Positions 1 to 8,355 of a stretch of 21,740 nucleotides of DNA are shown here, piece after piece. Where the stretch lies: NCBI GenBank assembly GCA_000310025.1, contig FN649749.1, positions 2,016,945 through 2,038,684 of the forward strand, in the 5' to 3' direction. The stretch comes from Ectocarpus siliculosus. Taxonomy: Eukaryota > Sar > Phaeophyceae > Ectocarpales > Ectocarpaceae. Below the pieces are notes generated by a model. That model did not search any database. It was not told the DNA's origin and saw only the letters and a program-made list of their open reading frames with translations. Made by a program: the position numbers and the translations under genes. Numbering within the stretch: the first letter of the stretch is position 1; each line of letters starts with the position of its first letter.

Positions 1-956
1 TTAACCACACAGCTTGTTCCGCTAATCCCGACAGTAAGTCACCGTATGAGATGTGGCATGGTGAAGCTAGTCATGCTAGACCGTATCCGTTTTTGAAACC
101 GGCGTACTGTAGGTGGCAGCGTCCGTCTAAGCTGCTACCGAAGGGTGAGGCTTGCTTTTATGTCGGTCCTTCGAGAGACCACCCGCGTGACTGTCATAGA
201 GTACTTACGAGGGCTGGAACTATTCAGGAAACGAGGAATGTGACATGGGAAGCGTTGCCGTCACAGCTCCCTCCACCGCAACCGTCTCTCTTGCCGATAG
301 AGGTTGCAGAGCAGGGAGGGGAGGAACGTGACGACGATATAGAAGCTGAGGTATGGCCGCTTTTAGGGAGAGGAGTTCCCCACATTCTTTTGCGACGTGA
401 TATCTCTGGTGGAACAATCGATGAGGTTGGCAGTGTTGATGCAGGCAGTGTAGGTCAACCCCCCTCTATGCCATCTTCGCCCGCGATTAATTCCCCTAGT
501 AGCGCAGCTCCCCCTGTGTCTTCTCCAGCAGACGAGTTCTCCGATGAGGGAGGGCAGGGAGGGCCGGAGACAGGGCAGACAGAATCGGCGGGTCCGGGAG
601 GGCAGGAGGTAGAGTCGGAGAGTCAGGAAGGTTTGGATGAAGAGTTGGTTGAGCCGGGAGGGCAGGAGGTACAATCGGAGGCATTTCCCCCTGCTACGCA
701 CGTACCATCCAATCGTCGTGCGCGGCATGAGCTTGCTAGTTACAACACTGCTATGAATGAGAATGTTGAGGTCAGAGAAGGCAGAACCCGTGCGGAAACT
801 CGGGCAGTAAATCAGCAGAGCGTACCCGGCCTCATGGCCACTCTAGGACCCATCTCCGCATCAGAAATAATATTGGCACTCTTAGTCGAACAGAGAGCAT
901 CTGATGCAATGGAATTGCCGAAAGTACTAATTAGATGTAGAGTCAGAACCGGGTAG
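1..956 (+). pseudogene. Copia pol fragment: integrase C-terminal part, acidic Gly/Pro/Glu linker
   Basis: The frame is open from the window edge (first whole codon at 3). It begins in the end of the integrase core, with the copia-typical block SPYEMWHGEASHARP and then a CFYVGPSRDHP block, the usual integrase C-terminal region. From about 450 to 720 follows a low-complexity linker rich in Gly, Pro, Ser and Glu, with repeats of GGQEVESE and GGQEVQSE. This joins integrase to reverse transcriptase. Relative to copy 2, two bases are missing near 930 (ATTAGATG here, ATTCAAGATG there), which shifts the frame and ends it at 954-956. The same protein continues in another frame at 1006. Confidence 0.85.
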
Positions 957-1005
957 CTATCAAGAAGCCCGCCAATCAAAGTATTCCACGATTTGGGACG
1001 AAGCC

Positions 1006-1401
1006 ATGTCTGTAGAATTTGAAGGCTTGTTAAGAGCAGGAACGTTTGCGTTAGCAGTAAAGGCTCCGATAGGCTGTAACGTGATAGATGCTAGATGGGT
1101 CTACAAATGGAAAGCAGATGAAACAGGCAAGATAGTGAAGGCCAAGGCTAGGCTTGTAGCGAAGGGCTTCAAGCAGAAGCATGGTGTGGATTATCTTGAG
1201 ACTTTCTCGCCTACTGCAAATGCTGCATCGATTCGTTTGTTGGTAGCATTGGCGTGCAAGTATGATTTGGAATTTCTTCACTTTAACATTGAGCAAGCGT
1301 TTGTTCAGTCGGAATTGGATCACGAGGTGTTCATGAAGTTGCCTCCTGGCTGTGAGTCGATGACAGGAAAGGTAGTCCGTTTAGACAAGAGTTTGGACTG
1401 A
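1006..1401 (+). pseudogene. Copia reverse transcriptase, N-terminal part (RVT_2 family)
   Basis: The motifs WVYKWKADETGK, KARLVAKGFKQK and LETFSPTA are the standard opening of copia reverse transcriptase, and HFNIEQAFVQSELDHEVFM contains the first catalytic Asp region (in most copia enzymes D-V-x-x-A-F-L; here N-I-E-Q-A-F, so the usual Asp is Asn). The frame ends in TGA at 1399-1401, exactly where the family has S-L-Y-G-L: four bases, including the Tyr codon, are missing. Copy 2 carries the identical lesion at 6760-6762. The enzyme would copy element RNA into DNA in a cytoplasmic particle, but cannot be made whole here. Confidence 0.88.
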
Positions 1402-1772
1402 GACAGGCATCTAGAACATTTCACAAGAGACTTGTGTCGGACCTGAAGAGGATTGGTTTCGAACAGTCTCTGTCTGACCCCTGCGTTCTTCGTTTCATGA
1501 TGGGAGACGAGGTGTTGGGTATGATTGCGATTCATGTGGATGGCATTCTGTATGCAGGAATTGAGAGGCTTGCCAAGATGGTTGTGGAACCGCTAGGTGA
1601 CTCTCCCCCCACGAAGAATTTGGGCGAGGTCAAGTTCTTTCTTGGTTGCGCATTCGTTCGCGACCGCAAGGCTGGTACGATTGAGATGTCTCAAGAGAGT
1701 TACATCAGGAGTGAGTGTTCTCGAGAGATTCAATGTTTGTCGCACCAGCTCGATCCCTGCTTCCCCTGTTAA
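1395..1772 (+). pseudogene. Copia reverse transcriptase, palm/catalytic part, with mutated VDD motif
   Basis: After the shared lesion the reading continues in another frame: GLRQASRTFHKRL, then FEQSLSDPCVLRF, then the catalytic box. In copy 2 this box reads HVDDILYAG, but here it reads HVDGILYAG: the second Asp codon (1542-1544) is GGC instead of GAC. That Asp is one of the metal-binding residues of reverse transcriptases, so this copy should be catalytically dead whatever happens in frame. Further on, the KNLGEVKFFLGCAF and MSQESYIRS motifs are typical. Near 1711 a 4-bp insertion (GAGT doubled) shifts the frame, which then stops at 1770-1772. Confidence 0.87.
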
Positions 1773-2497
1773 GTGATTACAGGTCCGTGATGGAGGATGA
1801 GGCGGCAGGGGATGTGCCGTTCCGAGAGGTGGTGGGGAGCCTGATGTGGATCGCCAACCAGACAAGGCCCGACATCTCAAATGCTGTGCGGGCGGTGGCG
1901 AGGCACTCTCACGAGCCAAAGAAGAGCCACTGGAAGGCGGCCCAGAAGATTCTGAATTATCTTCTGGAGACGGCACATCTAACTTTGAAGTACAAGCAGG
2001 ACACTATGGTAGACGTAGGCACGTTGGTGTACGTAGACGCAGACTTCGCCAGTAAGGCCACTGACCGTAGATCAGTTTCGGGAGCACTAGTTCTTGTAGC
2101 TGACTGTCTTGTTGCTTGGATTTCTAGGACGCAGAAATGTGTCACACTTTCAACAACTGAAGCAGAGTATGTTGCGATGGGTGACGGTGTGAAAGAGGCT
2201 CTGTTTGTCAATGGAATGCTCGAGTTCTTGAGGCCTAGTGAGAAGCTTGGTAAGATCCAGGTACGCGAGGATAACGAGGGTGCGATTGCACTTGCTGAGA
2301 ATCCACTTAGTTCGTGTAACAGTAAGCACATTGACGTGAGGCACCATTTCCTTAGGAATTTGACAGAAGAGGGAGTGTTGGAAATCAGTCATGTCGCTAG
2401 CGAAAGACAGCATGCGGACATCCTGACGAAGGCGCTGCCGAGAGATCTTTTTGAAGTTCATCGTAATTTTGCTCTAGGCTCGAGATCTGAGAAGTAG
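1715..2497 (+). pseudogene. Copia reverse transcriptase end and RNase H
   Basis: From about 1770, where one extra A relative to copy 2 moves the frame again, the reading is FREVVGSLMWIANQTRPDIS (the connection region) followed by the RNase H domain. Visible catalytic-site motifs are YVDADFA, TLSTTEAEYVA, REDNEGAIAL and the closing HIDVRHHFLR with ADILTKALP. RNase H degrades the RNA of the RNA/DNA hybrid. This part is undamaged within itself and ends at the TAG of 2495-2497, 83 bp before the LTR, a normal place for a copia pol stop. The ORF start at 1715 is not a true start. Confidence 0.88.
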
Positions 2498-2569
2498 AGG
2501 TCTGAGTCGTGTTTTATTTTGGTTTGTTGTTTTTCTGTTATATATTTGATCTGGCCGAAGACAACAGCC

Positions 2570-2580
2570 CCAAGGGAGGG
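2570..2580 (+). promoter_or_regulatory. Polypurine tract of copy 1
   Basis: A purine run (AAGGGAGGG at its core) lies immediately before the TG of the LTR. This is the plus-strand primer site of LTR retrotransposons. The same tract precedes the LTRs at 7938 and 8618. Confidence 0.75.
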
Positions 2581-2759
2581 TGTTCGTGATAGTTGCTGCT
2601 GTGTGTGTCGACAGAGTAACGTAGCACAATATGATTGGACAGTTTGAATTGAGGGACTGTCGATGTTGCAGATCGCTGAGTAGCCACATATTATCAGAAC
2701 AGCAAGGAACGTTCTGTAGGAATGCTCCTCGTGGATGGTGCATTTCCCCGAGTGTATTC
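2581..2759 (+). repeat. Truncated 3' LTR, subtype B (first 179 bp)
   Basis: It starts TGTTCGTGATAG directly after the polypurine tract and is identical by eye to the first 179 bp of the complete B-type LTR at 8618-9034. It breaks off after GTATTC, where the next base begins the TG of copy 2's 5' LTR. In the unbroken copy, GTATTC is followed by TTTATGG. So 2759/2760 is the left edge of an insertion. Confidence 0.9.
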
Positions 2760-3183
2760 TGTTCGTGATAGTTGCTGCTGTGTGTGTCGACAGAGTAACG
2801 TAGCACAATTTGATTGAGCAGTTTGAATATCGGGACTGTCAAGCTGCAGCGTCGCTGTGTAGCCACATATTATGAGAATATTGTGGAATGTTCTTGGTCC
2901 TTTCTACTTGGCTGTAGGAATGTTCTTCGTGGATGATAGTACATTAGCCCGAGGATTTGTGATACGTAGGAAAGTGCATTGGTCCGTTCCGTGTATTGGT
3001 CCGTGTTCGGTGTATATGCGTGATCGGGCAGATGCCCAATATGCGTGATCGGGCAGATGCCCAAGCGTGATGCTGCTGGGTTGCTGTGCACCCACCCAGC
3101 TCACTCCACGTTTTGACCTGTTCTCCTGGTCCAAGGTCTCATCAATACAACATCTTTCCCCAGAAGCCACGAGTTTACCAACA
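2760..3183 (+). repeat. 5' LTR of copy 2, subtype A, 424 bp
   Basis: The LTR begins TGTTCGTGATA and ends TTACCAACA, giving the canonical TG...CA ends with a short imperfect terminal inverted repeat. It shares its first 50 bp or so and its last 70 bp or so with subtype B, while the middle differs, so at least two LTR subfamilies are present. A 25-bp unit is repeated in tandem at about 3014-3063. No usual primer-binding site (TGG-initial, tRNA-complementary) follows directly; the next bases are CGCTATAGCGAACC. Confidence 0.92.
3014..3063 (+). repeat. 25-bp tandem repeat inside LTR subtype A
   Basis: Two copies of a 25-bp unit containing GCGTGATCGGGCAGATGCCC stand head to tail, followed by a partial third (GCGTGAT). 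Each unit contains the near-palindrome GGGCAGATGCCC. The same pair is present in the 3' LTR at about 8192-8241. It could be a regulatory or structured RNA element, but nothing proves that. Confidence 0.8.
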
Positions 3184-3292
3184 CGCTATAGCGAACCAGT
3201 CGACTGCTGCTTGTCCCCTTGGACTGTACGTCAAGACTGAACGGAGGAAGATTGATCACCTTGCTTCGTGATGAGTGGGCCTGCTGGGGATC
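3184..3292 (+). other. Untranslated leader of copy 2
   Basis: These 109 bp lie between the 5' LTR and the first in-frame ATG of the gag-like frame (3293). An ATG at 3271 opens a frame of only 15 codons. I see no standard primer-binding site complementary to a tRNA 3' end. An unusual primer (for example an internal tRNA fragment, as known for copia itself) is possible. Confidence 0.5.
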
Positions 3293-3460
3293 ATGTTGGA
3301 TTACCCACCTCCGGGTGATTCGCGGGATGTTATTGGTGGTGAGAGACTGGATTCGATTGAGACACTGTTGTCCCAGCTCACGAGCATAATCAAGTCGCTT
3401 GTTGGGCAACGAGGTGATCAGGTGGAGTCCTCTGTTTCATTTGCTGCTGCGCCGGGAAGC

Positions 3461-3820
3461 GGCGGAACAGAGTATGCTGGTGTGCATCAATCGGATGTCA
3501 CTGGCAGGACTGTGGGAGGTACGGACAGTAGTGTCCAAGGCTTTGGCATGTCCAGCATGTGGGTTGGGAGTAGTAGTCTTGCAGACTCAGGCTTGAACCT
3601 TCGTGCAATTGTTGTTTGTCGTTCCTCTGCTGGTGGTAGAGCCAGCGGCGGAACCGACGCCGGTTGGCATCCTGTAGATGCTACTGGCAGGACTGCGGGA
3701 GGTAAGGGCAGCAGTGCCCAAGTCCTTGGCATGTCCAGCGTGAGAGTTGGGAGTAGTAGTCTTCTAGACTCAGACTTGAACCCTCATGCATCTGCTGTAA
3801 ATCGTCCCTCTGCTGGTGCT
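3461..3820 (+). repeat. Two imperfect direct repeats of about 183-186 bp in gag
   Basis: The block with GGCGGAAC, CTGGCAGGACTG and GTTGGGAGTAGTAGTCTT occurs at 3461-3640 and again at 3647-3820. Spacing is a multiple of three, so the protein repeat of about 61 residues stays in frame. Confidence 0.8.
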
Positions 3821-3882
3821 GCAAGCTTTGGTTCGATTGGAACTGTTAGTGGGGCTTCGGGTAGTAGCCAGTCTTTCGGTTC

Positions 3883-3966
3883 GGGAATGGTTAGTGGGAC
3901 TTTAGGTAGTCAGTCTTCCATTCCGGGAATGGTTAGTGGGGCTTTAGGTAGCCAGTCTTCCATTCC
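3883..3966 (+). repeat. 42-bp tandem repeat in gag
   Basis: Two near-perfect 42-bp units starting GGGAATGGTTAGTGGG encode the 14-residue unit GMVSG[TA]LGSQSSIP. A more diverged version lies just upstream (3845-3882). Confidence 0.85.
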
Positions 3967-4039
3967 GCCCCCATCTACTCCATCGAGTGAGTGGTGGGGA
4001 TGTGTCGCCAGTGGAAACACATATATTCCTGGGGTCGGC

Positions 4040-4453
4040 ATTAATAACACAGGAGAAAACTTGGGTAGGAGTCCTTTTCAAAGTTCCCAAAGCTTCTGTT
4101 TTTGACGGGACGGACGTGTCGTATCCGTCGTGGTCACAATTGTTTCTACTGAGTGCCCACAACAATAATCTGTATGAGGCTTTTGTTTCTGTGCTGCATG
4201 TAGAGATTTCGATTGCAAGCATTGAATTCGATCTGACCCCCTGGGTAAGAGAAAGGATACAACATACATGGGTGTGCTGTGCCAGACTGAGATATCAAGG
4301 TGGATTTTGTTCGACTGTTTGAAGAACTCTCTCAAAACCATGGCTAGGCATGCAGGTTTCCCCAGCAAGGCATTTCGAGTGTTGAAAAATCACTTTCTAC
4401 CCTTGAGCCAGAGCACTGTCTGGAACCTTGGAGTTGGTGTTTGTGACTGCTGA
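4040..4453 (+). pseudogene. Copia gag core remnant in two frames
   Basis: In the frame open from 3987 to 4322, the block VFDGTDVSYPSWSQLFLLSA at about 4095-4155 matches the usual copia gag opening (F-D-G-x-N-y-x-x-W-x-x-x-x-x-x-L). At about 4245-4270 the sense moves to the frame of 4268-4453, with SRWILFDCLKNSLKTMARHAG. The CCHC zinc knuckle that normally closes gag is not found. Gag forms the particle that encloses the RNA. At about 4420-4435 the sequence passes directly into the C-terminal protease region, so the gag end and the start of protease appear deleted. Confidence 0.6.
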
Positions 4454-5084
4454 TTTGAGTTTCTGTAGAGTTGGAGAATGTATTGTAATCTCCCAACTTG
4501 GGATATCACCTCTTTTCTCCCAGCGCAGATTGGTGGTGAGTCATGGAATTACCTTGCTTGGTGGTCCTGATGGTGTGATGACTGTTTTCGACGGACATAC
4601 TATTTTTCAGAGCTTCGATGGCATGCTAATTAAGACTGCGTATCGTCTTGAAGATAAATCTGTTGGTTCGGTGTTAACTGCCCTCACTCCTTCAAACCCC
4701 AAGCATGAATCTAAGATGGATGTGAACGAGTTTCATAACATTTATGCTCATTCGCATGAGGGATTGCTTCGTACAACTGCAAAGCGACTAGGTATCGAGT
4801 TGACCGGTAAAATGCATGCTTGTACGGGATGTTCGATGTCGAAGGCATTCAAGAAAGGGATTGCTCATGAAACAAAATGCAGATCAGACAAAAAGTTGGG
4901 CAGAGTTTTTGTTGACCTGGGAGGGCGGAAGGACGTTGCGTCCGTAGGGGGTAAACATTACCCCATGATAGTGAAGGATGATTTCACAAGACGTACATGG
5001 ATGTATTTCCTGAAAAGTAAATCAGACGCTGCGAGTGCTTTCCGGAGTTGCTTTCCGGAGTTTCCTTGCAAGTGTGCGTGCTGA
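4428..5084 (+). pseudogene. Copia pol: protease end, GAG-pre-integrase zinc finger, integrase first half
   Basis: The start resembles the tail of copia protease (VTADLSFC, ISQLGI, then VFDGHTIFQSFDG); the catalytic D-S/T-G is absent. At about 4735-4850 comes the HHCC zinc finger that precedes integrase, with EFHNIYAHSHEGL and CTGCSMSKAF supplying His and Cys pairs. The integrase core follows with its first catalytic Asp (VFVDLGG) and DDFTRRTWMYFLKSKSDAA. A 13-bp tandem duplication at 5036-5061 breaks the frame, which stops at 5082-5084 while the true continuation is at 5063 in another frame. Confidence 0.82.
5036..5061 (+). repeat. 13-bp perfect tandem duplication that frameshifts integrase
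   Basis: The unit TGCTTTCCGGAGT occurs twice head to tail. As 13 is not a multiple of 3, the duplication moves the frame by +1 in the middle of the integrase core. The reading before it ends AFRS and the reading after it resumes at FLASVRADG. Confidence 0.93.
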
Positions 5085-6762
5085 TGGTATCCCATCATTG
5101 GTTGAGATTGTTAGATCTGACAATGGGTGGGAGGTTTTCGGAGGAGAATTTGCGTCCGTGTGCAACGAGCTCTTGATTAAGCAAGAGTTCACCCCGGCTT
5201 ACAGTCCCCAATACAACGGTGTTGCAGAGCGTGGTTTGGGATTGATTGAGGCGGCGGCAATGGCTGCTCGTATTCAGGCAAAATTTTTGTTTGGGCATGT
5301 GCAATTACCAAAGACTGATAGACTATGGGCTGAGGCGATGCATTGGGCTTGCGAAGCAATTAACCACACAGCTTGTTCCGCTAACCCCGACAGTAAGTCA
5401 CCGTATGAGATGTGGCATGGTGAAGCTAGTCATGCTAGACCGTATCCGTTTTTGAAACCGGCGTACTGTAGGTGGCAGCGTCCGTCTAAGCTGCTACCGA
5501 AGGGTGAGGCTTGCTTTTATGTCGGTCCTTCGAGAGACCACCCGCGTAACTGTCATAGAGTACTTACGAGGGCTGGAACTATTCAGGAAACGAGGAATGT
5601 GACATGGGAAGCGTTGCCGTCACAACTCCCTCCACCGCAACCGTCTCTCTTGCCGATAGAAGTTGCAGAGCAGGGAGGGGAGGAACGTGACGACGATGTA
5701 GAAGCTGAGGTATGGCCGCTTTTAGGAAGAGGAGTTCCCCACATTCTTTTGCGACGTGATATCTCTGGTGGAACAATCGATGAGGTTGGCAGTGTTGATG
5801 CAGGCAGTGTAGGTCAACCCCCCTCTATGCCATCTTCGCCCGCGATTAATTCCCCTAGTAGCGCAGCTCCCCCTGTGTCTTCTCCAGCAGACGAGTTCTT
5901 CGATGAGGGAGGGCAGGGAGGGCCGGAGACAGGGCAGACAGAATCGGCGGGTCCGGGAGGGCAGGAGGTAGAGTCGGAGAGTCAGGAAGGTTTGGATCAA
6001 GAGTTGGTTGAGCCGGGAGGGCAGGAGGTACAATCGGAGGCATTTCCCCCTGCTACGCACGTACCATCTAATCGTCGTGCGCGGCGTGAGCTTGCTAGTT
6101 ACAACACTGCTATGAATGAGAATGTTGAAGTCAGAGAAGGCAGAACCCGTGCGCAAACTCGGGCAGTAAATCAGCAGAGCGTACCCGGCCTCATGGCCAC
6201 TCTAGGACCCATCTCCGCATCAGATATAATATTGGCACTCTTAGTCGAACAGAGAGCATCTGATGCAATGGAATTGCCGAAAGTACTAATTCAAGATGTA
6301 GAGTCAGAACCGGGTAGCTATCAAGAAGCCCGCCAATCAAAGTATTCCACGATTTGGGACGAAGCCATGTCTGTAGAATTTGAAGGCTTGTTAAGAGCAG
6401 GAACGTTTGCGTTAGCAGTAAAGGCTCCAATAGGCTGTAACGTGATAGATTCTAGATGGGTCTACAAATGGAAAGCAGATGAAACAAGTAAGATAGTGAA
6501 GGCCAAGGCTAGGCTTGTAGCGAAGGGCTTCAAGCAGAAGTATGGTGTGGATTATCTTGAGACTTTCTCGCCTACTGCAAATGCTGCATCGATTCGTTTG
6601 TTGGTAGCATTGGCGTGCAAGTATGATTTGGAATTTCTTCACTTTAACATTGAGCAAGCGTTTGTTCAGTCGGAATTGGATCACGAGGTGTTCATGAAGT
6701 TGCCTCCTGGCTGTGAGTCGATGACAGGAAAGGTAGTCCGTTTAGACAAGAGTTTGGACTGA
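5063..6762 (+). pseudogene. Copia pol: integrase second half, linker, reverse transcriptase N-terminal part
   Basis: The frame opens nominally at 5035, but sense begins after the duplication. IVRSDNGWEVFGGEF carries the second catalytic Asp, and YNGVAERGLG the Glu of the D-D-35-E triad. Then come the copia end-block PYEMWHGEAS, the Gly/Pro/Glu linker (about 5820-6080) and reverse transcriptase with WVYKWKADE, RLVAKGFKQK and NIEQAFVQSE. Compared with copy 1 the linker-to-RT frame is intact (no 2-bp loss). It ends at the TGA of 6760-6762, the same four-base lesion at S-L-Y-G-L as in copy 1. At 575 codons from 5035 it is the longest open frame of the retroelement. Confidence 0.88.
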
Positions 6763-7289
6763 GACAGGCATCTAGAACATTTCACAAGAGACTTGTGTCG
6801 GACCTGAAGAGGATTGGTTTCGAACAGTCTCTGTCTGACCCCTGCGTTCTTCGTTTCATGATGGGAGACGAGGTGTTGGGTATGATTGCGATTCATGTGG
6901 ATGACATTCTGTATGCAGGAATTGAGAGGCTTGCCAAGATGGTTGTGGAACCGCTAGGTGACTCTCTCCCCACGAAGAATTTGGGCGAGGTCAAGTTCTT
7001 TCTTGGTTGCGCATTCGTTCGCGACCGCAAGGCTGGTACGATTGAGATGTCTCAAGAGAGTTACATCAGGAGTGTTCTCGAGAGATTCAATGTTTGTCGC
7101 ACCAGCTCGATCCCTGCTTCCCCTGTTAGTGATTACAGGTCCGTGATGGAGGATGAGGGGGCAGGAGATGTGCCGTTCCGAGAGGTGGTGGGGAGCCTGA
7201 TGTGGATCGCCAACCAGACAAGGCCCGACATCTCAAATGCTGTGCGGGCGGTGGCGAGGCACTCTCACGAGCCAAAGAAGAGCCACTAG
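6756..7289 (+). pseudogene. Copia reverse transcriptase, catalytic part, ending in a premature TAG
   Basis: The sense resumes with GLRQASRTFHKRL in a new frame and continues without the two later frameshifts of copy 1. The catalytic box is the intact HVDDILYAG at about 6895. The connection segment SLMWIANQTRPDIS follows. A TAG at 7287-7289 replaces the TGG (Trp) codon seen at the matching place in copy 1 (GAGCCACTGGAAG there). Reading continues in the same frame past it into RNase H. Confidence 0.88.
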
Positions 7290-7853
7290 AAGGCGGCCCA
7301 GAAGATTCTGAATTATCTTCTGGAGACGGCACATCTAACTTTGAAGTACAAGCAGGACACTATGGTAGACGTAGGCACGTTGGTGTACGTAGACGCAGAC
7401 TTCGCCAGTAAGGCCACTGACCGTAGATCAGTTTCGGGAGCACTAGTTCTTGTAGCTGACTGTCTTGTTGCTTGGATTTCTAGGACGCAGAAATGTGTCA
7501 CACTTTCAACCACTGAAGCAGAGTATGTTGCGATGGGTGACGGTGTGAAAGAGGCTCTGTTTGTCAATGGAATGCTCGAGTTCTTGAGGCCTAGTGAGAA
7601 GCTTGGTAAGATCCAGGTACGCGAGGATAACGAGGGTGCGATTGCACTTGCTGAGAATCCACTTAGTTCGTGTAACAGTAAGCACATTGACGTGAGGCAC
7701 CATTTCCTTAGGAATTTGACAGAAGAGGGAGTGTTGGAAATCAGTCATGTCGCTAGCGAAAGACAGAATGCGGACATCCTGACGAAGGCGCTGCCGAGAG
7801 ATCTTTTTGAAGTTCATCGTAGTTTTGCTCTAGGCTCAAGATCTGAGAAGTAG
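7290..7853 (+). pseudogene. Copia RNase H of copy 2
   Basis: In the same frame as the preceding segment, beyond its nonsense codon: KAAQKILNYLLE, YVDADFASKATDRRS, TLSTTEAEYVAMGDG, REDNEGAIALAENP, HIDVRHHFLRN and ADILTKALPRDLF. All the acidic RNase H positions I can judge are present. The frame ends at the TAG of 7851-7853, 84 bp before the 3' LTR, matching copy 1. Differences from copy 1 (for example QNAD versus QHAD) show which copy the fragment at 8356 comes from. Confidence 0.87.
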
Positions 7854-7928
7854 AGGTCTGAGTCGTGTTTTCTTTTTTGTTTGTTGTTTTTCTGTTATAT
7901 ATTTGATCTGGTCGAAGACAACAGCCCC

Positions 7929-7937
7929 AAGGGAGGG
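7929..7937 (+). promoter_or_regulatory. Polypurine tract of copy 2
   Basis: AAGGGAGGG stands immediately before the TG of the 3' LTR, the expected place for plus-strand priming. Confidence 0.75.
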
Positions 7938-8352
7938 TGTTCGTGATAGTTGCTGCTGTGTGTGTCGACAGAGTAACGTAGCACAATTTGATTGAGCAGT
8001 TTGAATATCGGGACTGTCAAGCTGCAGCGTCGCTGTGTAGCCACATATTATGAGAATATTGTGGAATGTTCTTGGTCCTTTCTACTTGGCTGTAGGAATG
8101 TTCTTCGTGGATGATAGTACATTAGCCCGAGGATTTGTGATACGTAGGAAAGTGCATTGGTCCGTTCCGTGTATTGGTCCGTGTTCGGTGTATATGCGTG
8201 ATCGGGCAGATGCCCAATATGCGTGATCGGGCAGATGCCCAAGCGTGATGCTGCTGGGTTGCTGTGCACCCACCCAGCTCACTCCACGTTTTGACCTGTT
8301 CTCCTGGTCCAAGGTCTCATCAATACAACATCTTTCCCCAGAAGCCACGAGT
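7938..8352 (+). repeat. 3' LTR of copy 2, subtype A, last 9 bp missing
   Basis: It matches the 5' LTR (2760-3174) base for base by eye over 415 bp, including the 25-bp tandem repeat. The terminal TTACCAACA is absent: after GAAGCCACGAGT the sequence jumps to RNase H DNA of copy 1 type. Confidence 0.93.
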
Positions 8353-8355
8353 GTG

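Larger units (their letters stand above)
1..2759 (+). mobile_element. Ty1/copia LTR retrotransposon copy 1, 5' end outside window, 3' LTR interrupted
   Basis: The stretch holds the integrase end, linker, reverse transcriptase and RNase H of a copia-type pol gene, then a polypurine tract and the first 179 bp of an LTR (subtype B). The order integrase before reverse transcriptase is diagnostic of Ty1/copia rather than Ty3/gypsy. The element continues beyond the left edge. Its 3' LTR stops at 2759, where copy 2 begins. Pol is broken by several frameshifts. It aligns with copy 2 at an offset of 5359-5361 and is nearly identical to it by eye. Confidence 0.93.
3293..4105 (+). pseudogene. Gag-like N-terminal reading frame of copy 2 (Ser/Gly-rich, with internal repeats)
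   Basis: This frame of about 270 codons lies where gag starts in copia elements. The first ATG in frame is at 3293; the frame is open somewhat upstream through a GTG at 3275. Residues 20-50 (SIETLLSQLTSIIKSL) could form a short helix or coiled coil. The rest is rich in Ser, Gly and Val, with two units of about 61 residues (SGLNL/SDLNP blocks) and a 14-residue GMVSG...SQSSIP repeat. Such a Ser/Gly-rich N-terminus is not a conserved gag domain, and the assignment rests on position. The frame runs off course after about 4060; recognisable gag continues in another frame at about 4060-4200. Confidence 0.55.
2760..8352 (+). mobile_element. Ty1/copia LTR retrotransposon copy 2, defective, nested in copy 1's LTR
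   Basis: This is a nearly complete element of about 5.6 kb: 5' LTR 2760-3183, leader, gag, remnant of protease, integrase, reverse transcriptase, RNase H, polypurine tract at 7929-7937 and 3' LTR 7938-8352. The two LTRs match by eye over all 415 comparable bases, which points to a young insertion. The interior carries several frameshifts, a nonsense codon and a deletion of the gag/protease boundary, so it codes for no full polyprotein. The last 9 bp of the 3' LTR and any target-site duplication are missing at the right end. Confidence 0.92.

Noticed and set aside
2458-3170. Minus-strand ORFs across the LTRs
   Set aside because: They recur wherever the LTR recurs and have no domain; they are shadows of the LTR sequence.
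3184-3205. Primer-binding site next to the 5' LTR
   Set aside because: The bases after the LTR do not begin with TGG and match no tRNA end that I can name.
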